Part shown: piece after piece, positions 24,310 to 35,000 of the stretch | Position numbering within the stretch: the stretch's first letter is position 1 | How the letters are laid out: the number at the start of each line of letters is the position of its first letter | Origin: Coenobita brevimanus | Lineage: Eukaryota; Arthropoda; Malacostraca; Decapoda; Coenobitidae | Assembly (NCBI GenBank): GCA_032717465.1 | Contig: CM064657.1 | Span: forward strand, 19,874,232-19,938,231 | Direction: 5' to 3' | DNA: 64,000 bases | The notes under the pieces: generated by a model | The model's database searches: none | What the model was told of the DNA's origin: nothing | What the model saw: the letters and a program-made list of their open reading frames with translations, nothing else | Made by a program: the position numbers and the translations under genes

Positions 24310-24670
24310 TGAGTATAATTAAAGTGGCAGATTTATTTTGAATTAATAATTTCATCTAATGATGTTGTCATGATATATTCGTTTGAAGAGTTTTCCGAAT
24401 AGAACAGACTATTATTTTTTGTCATATATAGATCACATGTTATTTTGGAGAGAACATTTTTTTTATAATGTTATGAGGAATGAATTTTTTTGTCAGGAAA
24501 TAAACTTGCTGTAAAATATTATGATTTTGTTCTATGCTTACCGATGATGAAATATAGGCTAGTAGAGTTGAAACATTATCAACATTAGTGACAAATATGT
24601 CAGGCAAAAACAAACCCTCATAATTGATTACCATGCCATCCCTGTATTCATTTTCACCACATTAGAAAAC

Positions 24671-24945
24671 ATGTCCAAGCTGAGATGTGGGCATCATCCA
24701 GCCCTCTTAAGTTACCAGAAGTGGCTGGATGACGCCGTCGCTGATACCTGTCCAGGATGTAACACAGCACCCCATATTATTAAGCACATTATGGAAGACT
24801 GCATTGCACACAATCACCTTCCCCAACAACACAACATACACTCCTTGAGAGATCTGTGGGAAAGCTCGTTCTCGGCCGTGGCCTTCCTTAGGGACTCTGA
24901 GCTGTTCGGCCTGACTGCCTAGGGAACAACAACAACTACTACTAC
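24671..24945 (+). pseudogene. LINE RT C-terminal zinc-knuckle fragment with ACT tail
   Basis: Codes for 83 residues containing LRCGHHPALLSYQKWL and CPGCNTAPHIIKHIMEDC. The latter is a C-x2-C-x7-H-x4-C type knuckle found at the end of Jockey/R1-type LINE polyproteins. The stop is followed by AAC/ACT units as in a LINE tail. Only the last part of the element is here. Confidence 0.7.
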
Positions 24946-25287
24946 ATGTCCTATTTAATGATTGCGATGAATATTCTTGGAAAAGATAAAAAGAGATAAA
25001 ACCATTGTGAGAGATGTGTTGGAATCAGCGCCGTGTTCATCTCGCAGCTATATCGCACAGAGTAAACATCCTGGCAGTCGATAGTGAATGCCTGTAAATT
25101 ATATACAAATAAACTAATTAATATATCAAAACAATCATATGATCTTAAAGCCCTTCATCGAACACTTTGTGGCAACTTTGATGCGCAAACCAGCGGACAG
25201 CCAGTGCCTGTAGTTGAGAGGAAATCATCAGACATTTCCCGGTGGTCTGGCGCTGGGCATGACCCAAGGACCTTGCCTTCCTCAGAA

Positions 25288-26830
25288 AGTTTCCTCTTTA
25301 ATGATGTTGTTTTTCTGCACTCTTCATTGTTTTCTTGTTTTACAATTGCAACAATCTATATGCTATACTGAGTTATTTCTTTTTCTTTTCAACTGCGTTG
25401 CGCATGGGTATATCGCACTCAATCACTGCCAACCACCTATTGACTACCAGTCAACTTTCCTGCCTGACCAACTACTCAGCCGTTTGGACAACATCACAGT
25501 CATGCCTGACAGACTGTGCCCGATGAGGGCACAGTCCGCCAGTTACTGCCCGATAGGCAGGTTGTGGACGGGGCTTAACAACTTCGCCTACATCCGAGGA
25601 CTGATTAACAATCAAGCAACATAATTATGTATTCAGATGAGGAACAACCCCACGGCTACCAGTGTTAAATGACGCTAGTTACCCATTTGGTAGCCTCTTC
25701 ATTCCACTGACTTCATCGTTGTCTCTTTCCTACCATCTCCTCCGAACACTGTGGGGGAGGGATCGGTGTTGGTTAGGTGCTGCAAATTAAAACTGAATAT
25801 TTGGTTACCTAGTCCCTGTTTGATGTTACAGAACGATGTCTTATGCACCTCATGGACGTGAAAGTTATCAAGTGGAGCTGCTAGGAAGAATTTTAAGGTG
25901 TGAAAGTTATCAAGTGGAGCTGCTAGGAAGAATTTTAAGGTAACCATCTCAAAATATATGAATGTTGCTGATTATCTTATTATAATTTTGCGATTCTAAT
26001 GAAATGCATTTATAATGAGAATGAGCGCCGTGAGTGGGTATTGTCTGCAGAGACGTGGGCGATACTTAAAGGTTTTTGGCTCCCCTTTGGTCCCGAATCA
26101 ATCCTTTTCAACTCTTAAACTGTCCCTCGTTTCTTTCTTTTTTCCTCGTGCTTCCTGTCCCTCTCTACTTCCTTCTCCCTTGTACTACAAGGTCTTACTG
26201 GCTTTGTACAGTCTTCTCTCTTCTTATTTCAGTATATTACATTTGGTGAAATATAAAAGGTAGTTAGACAACAAATAGTTTAGTATTAATTTACTGCCTA
26301 TGCACATTAACAGATATCATGTGTCATAGAGCATAATAACCCTTGAAATTAATGAATTGTAATACCAGTATTACATTCGCTGAACAAAACGTTGCAGATT
26401 CTCTTCGTTAGAGTTCAACATCTATTAATCTGATTCACTAGACTTCGTTTCCACTGCTTCGAATATTATGAATAAACGAAACTACCAGCTGACATGCTGC
26501 TCTTCTGTGCTATGTTGCCAGCTACGTTTTGCAGATTGCTGACGCTTATTTCTTTATTATACTCCACGTTCGATCATTAAATACTGTAGTATTCTCTATA
26601 CATTGTTTCATGCCACTTATTAGTTATTAACCTTGATTTACCTTTATACAATATGATGAGAATATGTCCTTCACCACCACTTAAAAGTTCAGCCAATCAC
26701 GGTCCGCCTTTCACAGGCTCTACAGTAGGTTCTGAGCGATTCATTCATAAAGATAAGTGGTCTTACTATAGGGAACTGCCAGACGTCTCCATATACCCCA
26801 ATATTATTTCGCACTTTCTTCCTGCTCAAC
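25288..26830. repeat. Right arm of the large inverted repeat
   Basis: Inverted partner of 22551-24046. It is slightly longer because of a ~39-base tandem duplication at about 25860-25938 (GTGAAAGTTATCAAGTGGAG and following). Other differences are single bases. Confidence 0.92.
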
Positions 26831-27299
26831 TGTATATATACATCTGTTTTCATAGTAGTTGGTCAAGAACAAACTAAAGTGCTCTACTTTGATGAGAAAA
26901 GATGGTTTTATCCAACCTCCATACCTACAAGTCTTCTCCCCACAGGGTACTTTATCTCCCCAGGAGCAAGTAATCTCCCCACACCCCAAAACACCTGTTC
27001 TCGGGCTTGGTGTGACATATGATATTGCAATAACTTATTTCAGTAATAGAAATAGTTATCAAAGCTATGGGGGTTTTCGAAAATTTTGGGGGGTATCTAT
27101 ATTTTTTTTCAACTTTGACCCTCGACTCTGCGGTAACCATTAGGCCTAGGGGGGTGCCGATTGCGCTGTCAGGTGTGTGTGTAAATTCTTCCTCTTTAGC
27201 CAAAACATTTTGATCTTCCCCTTGGTGAAAGTCGAAAAAACACCCCTGAATTGCGGCTCCAGTGACAGACAAGCCAGATCGAATTGCGGTATTTAGGGG

Positions 27300-27671
27300 T
27301 TAATATTGGTTTTGGTGTGAGATGGCCATAGTGCCTGTGACTATGATTCGCATCTTCACAGGCTAAGGTAACTTCCCTAGTTTCTCCTCCTTACCAGTTT
27401 ATTTCCAAATATGACACGTTATTGATATTAACCCACCCTGCATCGACCAATTTATTACCAAACCCATCCCCCAAACCTGACAAATTTTCAAAATTTTTGG
27501 AGGAGTGGGCTCAAACCTCCGCTTTTGGTGAGAAACAATGGAAACGCTTATAAGTGGTCGGGACAGGTAAGCCTCCGCGCACCTGGGGCTCATACTCTGT
27601 GGAGACGCAGTGCAGCTGCTGTGTTTTCTATGGTGGGGTAACTATTCGAAACCACCCAGGATACATAAATA
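27300..27671. other. No recognisable feature
   Basis: No supported gene or repeat. Confidence 0.4.
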
Positions 27672-27673
27672 TA

Positions 27674-28277
27674 CACTCGACCCTCCATTTCCCGGACTAA
27701 AAAGGGGGGGAAAGACCAGTCCGGGAACCCCCAAAAGTCTGGGAATCACAAAAGTCCAGCCCCACATACCATTCCTCGTACTTTTACCATACTTTGTCAG
27801 AATTCTCCGATATTGTCCAGCAATTATTCCGATATTCTAGAGCGTTCTGGAATGTATGCAACCTATACCAAGATAACTAACACAGACAGTACATAAAATA
27901 ATAACACTGACACAATAACATAAACATAAATCCAGTACATACTGAAATAACAAAAATATAAATATAAATAATGCCACGAGGTGAAAGGAACTGGTGGGAT
28001 GAAGCAGGATGGTGGCCATGATGCTTTTCATGTATGAAAATATCTTTTTGTATGTGTTACAATTGGCCTTATCGAGGCTAAACTTTGCTAAAATTATACT
28101 GTGTTGTGCAGCAGACTGCTAATAGTTTTATATGAGGGAATAATGACCGGACTTTTATGAGAATCCCGGACTTGTATGGCTATATGTCAGGCATTTGACA
28201 ATACTGCCCAGCCTCAGCCCATGTCTGTGAAATCCGAAATCCGGGAAACTGGGGTACGGGAAATGGAGTGTCGAGCG
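27674..28277. mobile_element. Pogo/Tigger-like MITE, 604 bp
   Basis: The ends are CACTCGACCCTCCATTTCCC and the inverted GGGAAATGGAGTGTCGAGCG, each next to TA (27672-27673 and 28278-28279). Termini with CTCGACNCTCCATTTCCCGG resemble pogo/Tigger elements. Subterminal TCCGGG / CCCGGA words recur. No transposase inside. Confidence 0.65.
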
Positions 28278-28404
28278 TACATTTATTTGGTCAAAATTTA
28301 CATGTACTACAAGATTATATTGATTTTCAAGCAAAAATACAGGCAATATAAGCGTAGGTTCATTATCCGAACACCTGAAAATCGCCATTTTCTTGCACAG
28401 TTGA

Positions 28405-29040
28405 CTGTTGTTTCAACTTACATTCTATTTCTCAACTTACATTATACATTTGTACAATCATTATACCATTTTCAACTTTCTATAACAGTTTCTCATACTG
28501 AGACCTTACTATTATAGTGAGCATAATATTATCGCATATTGACATGCCTTACTATTATAGTGAGCATGATATTCTCGCAAGCACACAGTATTACACTTTT
28601 ATTTTCAACTTCGAGTATAATTTTCCACAAAGATTATACCAAATTTCAACTTCAGTAACTGTTATTACATACTGACAGGCCTTACTATTATAGTGAGTTT
28701 AATGTTATCACATATTTACATGCCGAGCGCGATATTCTCGCAAGCACACAGTATTACATTCTGTTCTTCAACTTCCATTATATTTTTTCACAGAGATTAT
28801 TACCATTTTCCAACCTTCTACAATTGTTATCACATATATACATGACTTAGTATTATAGTGAGCGTGATATTCTTGCAAGCACACAGTATTACATTCTATT
28901 CTTCAACTTCCATCATACTTTTCCACAATGATTATTTCCATTTTCCAACGTTCTATAATTGTTATCACATGTACACATGACTTAGTATTACAGTGAGCAT
29001 GATACAGTATTCTCGTAATCACACAGTATCACATATTGAC
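28405..29040. repeat. Tandem repeat, about 4 units of 135-165 bp
   Basis: The phrase GATATTCTCGCAAGCACACA or a variant recurs near 28570, 28733, 28868 and 29008, each preceded by TTACTATTATAGTGAGC and followed by a TTCAACTTCC stretch. Confidence 0.85.
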
Positions 29041-29970
29041 TGACCTTACTAGAGTGTGTGTACATACACACATTACTTGGGTGTGGAGGGGAGGGTGGTG
29101 GGGGTGGTTGGGGAGGTGGAGAGCCGCGCTCTTCTCCACTCGTGCTCCTTTTTCCTTTCCCTTTCCCTTTCTCCTTCCGTTTCCCTTTCGTCCCTTTCCC
29201 CACATTACGGGTCTGTTGGGATGGAGCTCGGTGCTCCCTGCCTGCCACCACCACTTTCATTTTCCACACCACTCACTCCCACCCCTACACTGCTGCCTTC
29301 CTCAGACAAAACGACAGGACCATACCTTACACACCTCCTCGCCCCTTCCATTCCACGTGGTGAGATCCGTTCCAACCCCAACCACGTGGGAACACCACGT
29401 CCACCTGCTCCGTCCTCGTCCTCATCCTTGTCTGACCCTTCGTGCACAGGATGGAGAGAGATGCGTGCACATCCTCATGGTCTAGCCTGGCCTTCCCCTG
29501 CCTGACGATATGTAACATACCGCATACACCGTATGTTGTGGGGACTTACCGTGAAAAAAAGTTGCAACGTGTATTGTACGTTGTGGGTACGGGATGGGTT
29601 TAAACAAGTAACTAGCATACAAGACCGTGTGAAATATGCACAGAAAGTCGGTATACAGGAAATGTCTTGAGAATACGGGCACATGATGTGAGACAGGAGG
29701 TGCACAGGGTCATTGGTCTTGTTGCTGGATAGGGCTTAATGGCTAACACCCACTGGTTGGGGCCTTAGGCTGTACAAGAATAATATGAGTATAAATTATT
29801 GTTATTCTTGGCAAGAAGAACAAAGCAAGAGGAACAAGGGCTGTTTTACAGAGCCAAGTGAGCAGGGAGCATAAATAAAAATCTCAAAGATCAGCAAGGC
29901 TGATGGCCTCACCCCTGATAATCAAGCCCGAAGGAACCCCCCTCACCTTGGTCGTCTACCCGGAGAAGAT
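29041..29970. other. Unassigned; pyrimidine-rich tract at 29145-29200
   Basis: ORFs exist on both strands between 29036 and 29505 because the sequence is GC-rich and low in stops. None resembles a known protein. Confidence 0.35.
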
Positions 29971-29971
29971 C

Positions 29972-30589
29972 TTATAAGGTCATATTGTACGATCTCCTGA
30001 ACTGGTACGACCGGCTATGGGCACAAAGGGCCAGGAGGTGTTGGCAGGCACATACCTCAAGCTGGTGGTCACTGTCCATGAGTGAAGGGTGAGGAGGGCT
30101 GCTCTCCTCAGCTGGAAGAGAGGAGGACTCAGCAACATTCATCCCAGTCGAGGAGTCGGTCGATGTATCCTCGACCATAGAAGCAGAGTTGGAAGAAGAG
30201 TCCTTCCTCTCCTCAGTCACCAGCAACTGGTGGTGGTCACCACAAGGATCAACAGCTGTGTTCATGATCTGATCCGGAGCCGGGTTGGTAGGAGAATATG
30301 GGCAGTTGTGCCAATTAAATGGGGTGTCAAGCCAAAGCCACTTCCATGGTGTATGTCGGAAAGTGATAAGCTGTGGCGATTGGGTACTACACTCTCGATG
30401 ACGGCGGGAGGCAGGGCATACATCACGAGCAAAGCACTTGGAATGACAAGGCAAGGCAGCCCATTCTCCTAAAAGATCTTAGGAAGAAGAACCTGCAATG
30501 CCCCCTTGTCACCTCCACAGAAAGACTTCACTTTCGTGACTCACATCTCAGTGATGGAGCTAACCTCACCAGGACTACTATGGACCATG
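29972..30589 (-). other. Possible 3' continuation of the cold-shock pseudogene
   Basis: A 160-codon minus-strand ORF (30454-29972) is rich in Ser, Pro and His and has no recognisable domain. It lies downstream of the cold-shock domain remnant on the same strand. It could be the C-terminal or untranslated part of the same retrocopy, or unrelated. Confidence 0.25.
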
Positions 30590-30870
30590 GCCCGATGTCG
30601 CTGGCAGGGTGGCGCCGTCGTGCATGGGCAGTGCCCAATGGCCCAGTAACACCCTTGAGCATCAGGACCCTTAGGAGTCCCAAAGATGGAAAACTCCACC
30701 GGTTCGCCATCACCAAGAGATTGTTAGAGATGCTATGGATTAGGTGCAACTATAGCTTGGTGGTGCACAAAGACATCAGCGCCAATGTCCTGACATTTGA
30801 TGAACCCATACCCTGCCCTGCAGTTAAACCAAACCACAGTTTCCTGGATCGGTGTCAAAGACATCAGCAA
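30590..30870 (-). pseudogene. Cold-shock domain (Y-box protein) pseudogene
   Basis: The minus strand reads ETVVWFNCRAGYGFIK and then DVFVHHQAIVAPNP. These are the RNP1 (GYGFI) and RNP2 (VFVH) nucleic-acid-binding motifs of a cold-shock domain. After two stop codons it continues SLGDGEPVEF and PKGPDA, and after a frame change GVTGPLG, matching the order of motifs in animal Y-box proteins. Y-box proteins package and regulate mRNA. With two stops and a frameshift inside one domain this copy is dead. There is no intron in the domain, which suits a retrocopy. I see no poly-A tail or target duplication to prove that. Confidence 0.75.
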
Positions 30871-31047
30871 GCTCCTTGCAGCCCTCCTCAATGGGTCATA
30901 GGCACAAGCAGATGAATGAAGAGTGCTGGGAAACATGTGAATGCTGCAGCTGCATGGCTCGAACTTCTGCACAGCTGGCTGGGGCCATTGAGCCATCCAT
31001 AAGAATACAGATATACAGTGTGAATGAATGGTCCATTATGACTGTGG

Positions 31048-31216
31048 AGGTTTAGGAGAGCAGCCAGCAATATCCAGGCACCAGACGATCCTCATTCATA
31101 ACATCACCAACAAGTATTGGGGTGACTGTATGCATGGATGTGTATAGCATGTATGGGGGGTGACTGTATGCATGGATGTGTATAGCATGTATGAGGGTGA
31201 CTGTATGCATGGATGT
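31048..31216. repeat. Minisatellite left of the LTR element
   Basis: Three units of about 37 bp start GGGTGACTGTATGCATGGAT (31117-31216), preceded by a GTTTAGGAGAG unit related to the repeats at 36651 and 36781. The LTR element is inserted in the last unit. Confidence 0.8.
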
Positions 31217-32013
31217 TGTTACGGAACAGAGAAAGATAACGTACAATTTAAGTGAGAATACTAAGAGTCACTACTGTCCCGTAAAGTTCCAGGTTCAAAA
31301 CAAAAGAGTTAGGTAAAATTACAAGTTAAAGTTTAATGCTTAAATTAACAACAAAACATTCAGAACTCAGAAGGATAATGTAATGGCAAATAAACAGGTT
31401 AAATATATGGTTAACTGCAATAGCCTCTATTAACACGAAATTAGCAAGAATAAATTTATCTAAGTCAGCCCTGATAAAATGAGATACCAGATAATACTCA
31501 GTGAATGCCAGATAAATAATTACAGATACAAACTATTATCAAAAATGACTGACATAAAACGAATATTTACATAAATTACAAAAAAACTCACTGGGCCTAC
31601 AAATCAACACCTTATGCTATACAGTACAAGGAAAAAATGCAATAACAGTTATACTCAAATTACACACAGCTGCTAGATGTTTGGAGATTTCTTGAGCACT
31701 CACAATAATAATATCTGTACAGGGGAGGACAGAGATGTGAACAAAATGAGGAGCAGATCTAAGTGGCAATGATGCAGAGACTGAGCTCATTATATAGGGG
31801 CCAGCAGAGCCTGATACAACTTGTAATAAGGACGCGCAAATGAAGCGATGGGGACAAACGGTCGACAATCCCGCACTGAATAACAGAAAGGACGACTTAC
31901 TCTACTATAACGGTAGAAGGGGGGGACTGAGGCAGAACACGCTCGTGATCAAACATGCAGCAACTGTGCGTTAAAATTACACAAAGGATGATGAAATCAT
32001 AGGCTATGTAACA
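31217..32013 (-). mobile_element. LTR retrotransposon, 3' LTR
   Basis: 797 bases, starting TGTTACGGAAC and ending GGCTATGTAACA on the plus strand. It is almost identical to the other LTR (35811-36606); I see differences only around 31580-31600. The flank ATGT (31213-31216) matches ATGT at 36607-36610, a 4-base target duplication. Confidence 0.95.
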
Positions 32014-35000
32014 CCTCCCCACAAAGAAAAAAGAAATTTACAAAGGAAATTTCTTATTACTCTAAAACAATCTGTACATGGCATTACAGAACATGCAAAT
32101 GTCTTTCCTAATGTTACAAAACATGAGATCTCCCTAGCACGTTCAGTCATAGGTACTTGCCAGTATCCCTTTAACAAATCAAACTTACTTATGTACCTAG
32201 CCTTTCCGATCTTGTCTACGCAATCTTCCACACGAGGGAGAGGGTAAGTGTCTGTTTTGGTGATCTGATTAACACGTCTGTAGTCGATGCAAAGCCTCTG
32301 TGACCCACCTGGCTTAGGGACTAGAGTGACAGGAGAACTCCACTCGCTCTGACAGGGCTCAATCATCTTGTGGTCCAACAGGTAGCCAAGCTCCTTCTGG
32401 ATGAGAGGAACTTTCACTGGGTTCACACGGTAAGGAGGCAATTTAATTGGCTTTGCGTCTCCAACATCGACATCATGCATCAACACAGTGGTTCTTCCTG
32501 GAGTAGCACGGAACACTTGCGGGTACTCCTGCAGTAATGCCGAAAACTCCTGCCTTTCCTTGGGTGGTAGATGAGAAAGCTTAGTCTGGAGATCATTCAT
32601 GATATCAGGATTCTTCCCCAAACTATCACTCAGGCTCATACTGCATGGGAGAGCTTCACTTGCAGACTCGGGTGGAACAGCTACAGTGCAGACTGGATTA
32701 TTTTCGTCCCGCCTGTGATATAACTTTAGCATGTTGATGTGACATAGTTGCTTGCTCTTTCTACGATCTGGTGTGGCGATGACATAGTTGACATCACTGA
32801 GTTTCTTCTCCACGAAATAAGGACCACTAAACTTGGCTTGAAGAGGTTGCCCATGAACTGGTAGCAGAATCAAAACCTGATCTCCTGGCTGAAAGTGGCG
32901 TAACCTGGACTTCTTATCATACCAAGTCTTCATCTTCTCCTGAGCAGCTCCTAAATTCTCTCTCGCCAGCTGTAAAGCAGTGGACAGCCGTTCTTTGAAC
33001 TTCATCACATACTCCAGCAGGTTGACGTCATCTTCCTCCGACAGCCAGCATTCCTTGAGTAACTTAAGGGGTCCTCTTACTTCATGGCCAAACAGTAGTT
33101 CAAAAGGTGAGAAGTCCAGTGATTCATTTGGAGATTCTCTTGCAGCAAACACAACGAATGGAAGACCTTTATCCCAGTCTTTCTGATGTTCCAAACAGTA
33201 TTTCTTGAGCATCGATTTGAGTGTTTGATGATATCTCTCCAACGCTCCTTGGGTCTGGGGATGGTAAGCTGAAGACGTGATCTGGGTGATGCCCAACTCT
33301 TTCAGAGACTGCTTGAAAACGTTTGACATGAAATTACTTCCCCGGTCTGACTGTACCTCCTTGGGCAGACCAAACTTTGTGAAGAACCCTAGCATTTCCT
33401 TAACCACGTCCTTTGCTGAGATATTTCTAAGTGGAATGGCTTCAGGATAACGAGTAGCCATATCAATCAGGGTCAACACATAAGAAAATCCTGAAGAAGT
33501 CTTAGGAAGAGGGCCCACAATATCCACCAACACACGGGTGAAAGGCGCCTCAAAAGGAGGAATGGGAACTAGAGGTGCAACCTTTTCGGTCTGATTACAC
33601 TTCCCCACAACTTGACAGGTGTGACAAGACTTACAATACCAGGAAACATCCCTGAAGATACCTGGCCAGTAGAAGTGTTTCAAAATGCGTGCCACAGTCT
33701 TCCTCACTCCAAGGTGTCCTGCCAAACTGGAATCATGAGTCACTCTAATGATATCCTGCCTACAAACACGAGGGATGACAACTTGATGTACAACCTCCCA
33801 TTCACAGTCGGCTGATGCTGTTGGGGGTCTCCACTTCCTCATAAGTACTCCTGACTTTACATAATAACAAGTAGAAGCACCAGCTGACTCTTCCTCACTG
33901 CAAGCAGAGTTAGCTAGACCTTTCAACTCAGGGTCAGCAACCTGCAACTCAACCAACTCTTGACGAGACAAATTATCAACACTACGGGGTACTGCCTCAT
34001 CTGGTGAGTGGTCCAAATTAGCAAGAAAAGTGTCAGCTAGGATAACATCATCATCATCATTATCCTCTAAATCACCAGTAACTTTAGACTTAGCCCTAGT
34101 GACAGCACATGCAGGGAACACATCAGGGACATCACAACCATGGGTCGCAGCCACTGGCTCACCAGACAACTGAGGAGCTGGACACACTTGACTTCCACCA
34201 ATATCATTTCCAAGTAAGAAAGTTACACCTGACATTGGGAGTGTCTCAACCAACCCAACCATAACGGAACCATTAACAAAACCAGACTCTAAATTCACTC
34301 TGCACAGAGGGACAGAGAAGTAATTATTCCCTACACCTTGTAAGATTACAGTTTCATCAGAGGAATTAACATTAGAGCCTAGAACACTGGTCAGCATAAG
34401 GGATTGGCAAGCACCTGTATCACGATATATTTGAACTGATTTCCTGTCATTACTGTCCGGAGGACTGACAAAACCATCAGACAGGAAATTAGCACATGAA
34501 CTCTTGAGAGTGTCACCCACGTTACTGCTCAAAAGAGGAGCTCCATCATGAGAATTTAAGTTACCCCTCAAAGCAAGTTCAGTTAACTCGGTTAAAGAAT
34601 TCTGGGAACTCTCAAGAGTGGACACTAGACCAATTGACTGAATATTTAAAGACTCCTTTTTGTTCACATCACGCTGTCTCCTGAAACATCTCTCCGTAGT
34701 ATGACCAAGCTTACTACAATAAGTACATTTACTTTTCTGAAATCTAGAGGTGAAGCTGGTATTTACTTCCTGAGAAACATCATCCTTACTCTCTTTCCTG
34801 TTACCTGTACTCTGAGTAGAGGCAACGTACTGACTCTCAGCTTTCCTTTTTCCTCTAAAATATCTCTTGTGAGTGAGAACATATTCATCAGCTAAAACTG
34901 CAGCATCAGACAAATTATCTATTCTTCTCTCATCAAGATATAGGCTTACATCCTTATTAACACACCTCTTGAAGTCCTCCAGCAAAATCATCTGCTTAAA

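Larger units (their letters stand above)
23767..25574. mobile_element. Possible inner DNA transposon with ~280 bp TIRs
   Basis: The ends GCCCCGTCCACAACCTGCC and its inverted partner abut TTAA at 23763-23766 and 25575-25578. The terminal repeats continue inward for about 280 bases and stop exactly where a Tc1-like transposase remnant begins (24046). Because the flanking DNA is itself palindromic, the TTAA duplication cannot be told apart from the symmetry. Hence low confidence. Confidence 0.4.
21617..27299. mobile_element. TTAA-flanked composite with piggyBac-like termini
   Basis: The left end reads CCCTTAAATACCG directly after TTAA (21613-21616). The right end is CGGTATTTAGGGG directly before TTAA (27300-27303), an inverted match with one mismatch. 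TTAA targets and CCC termini are hallmarks of piggyBac-type elements. No piggyBac transposase is inside. The interior holds a C-rich stretch (21780-22340), a palindrome with ~1.5 kb arms, and fragments of other elements. The motif ATCTCCCCACAC or a close variant occurs outside both palindrome arms (near 22385, 22538, 26939 and 26974). Whether the whole 5.7 kb moved as one unit is inference. Confidence 0.55.

Noticed and set aside
29036..29505. Overlapping ORFs on both strands in GC-rich DNA
   Set aside because: Low stop density from composition; no motif in any of the frames.
31617..31868. 83-codon ORF found in both LTRs (also 36210-36461)
   Set aside because: Identical because the LTRs are identical; no known protein and located in regulatory LTR sequence.
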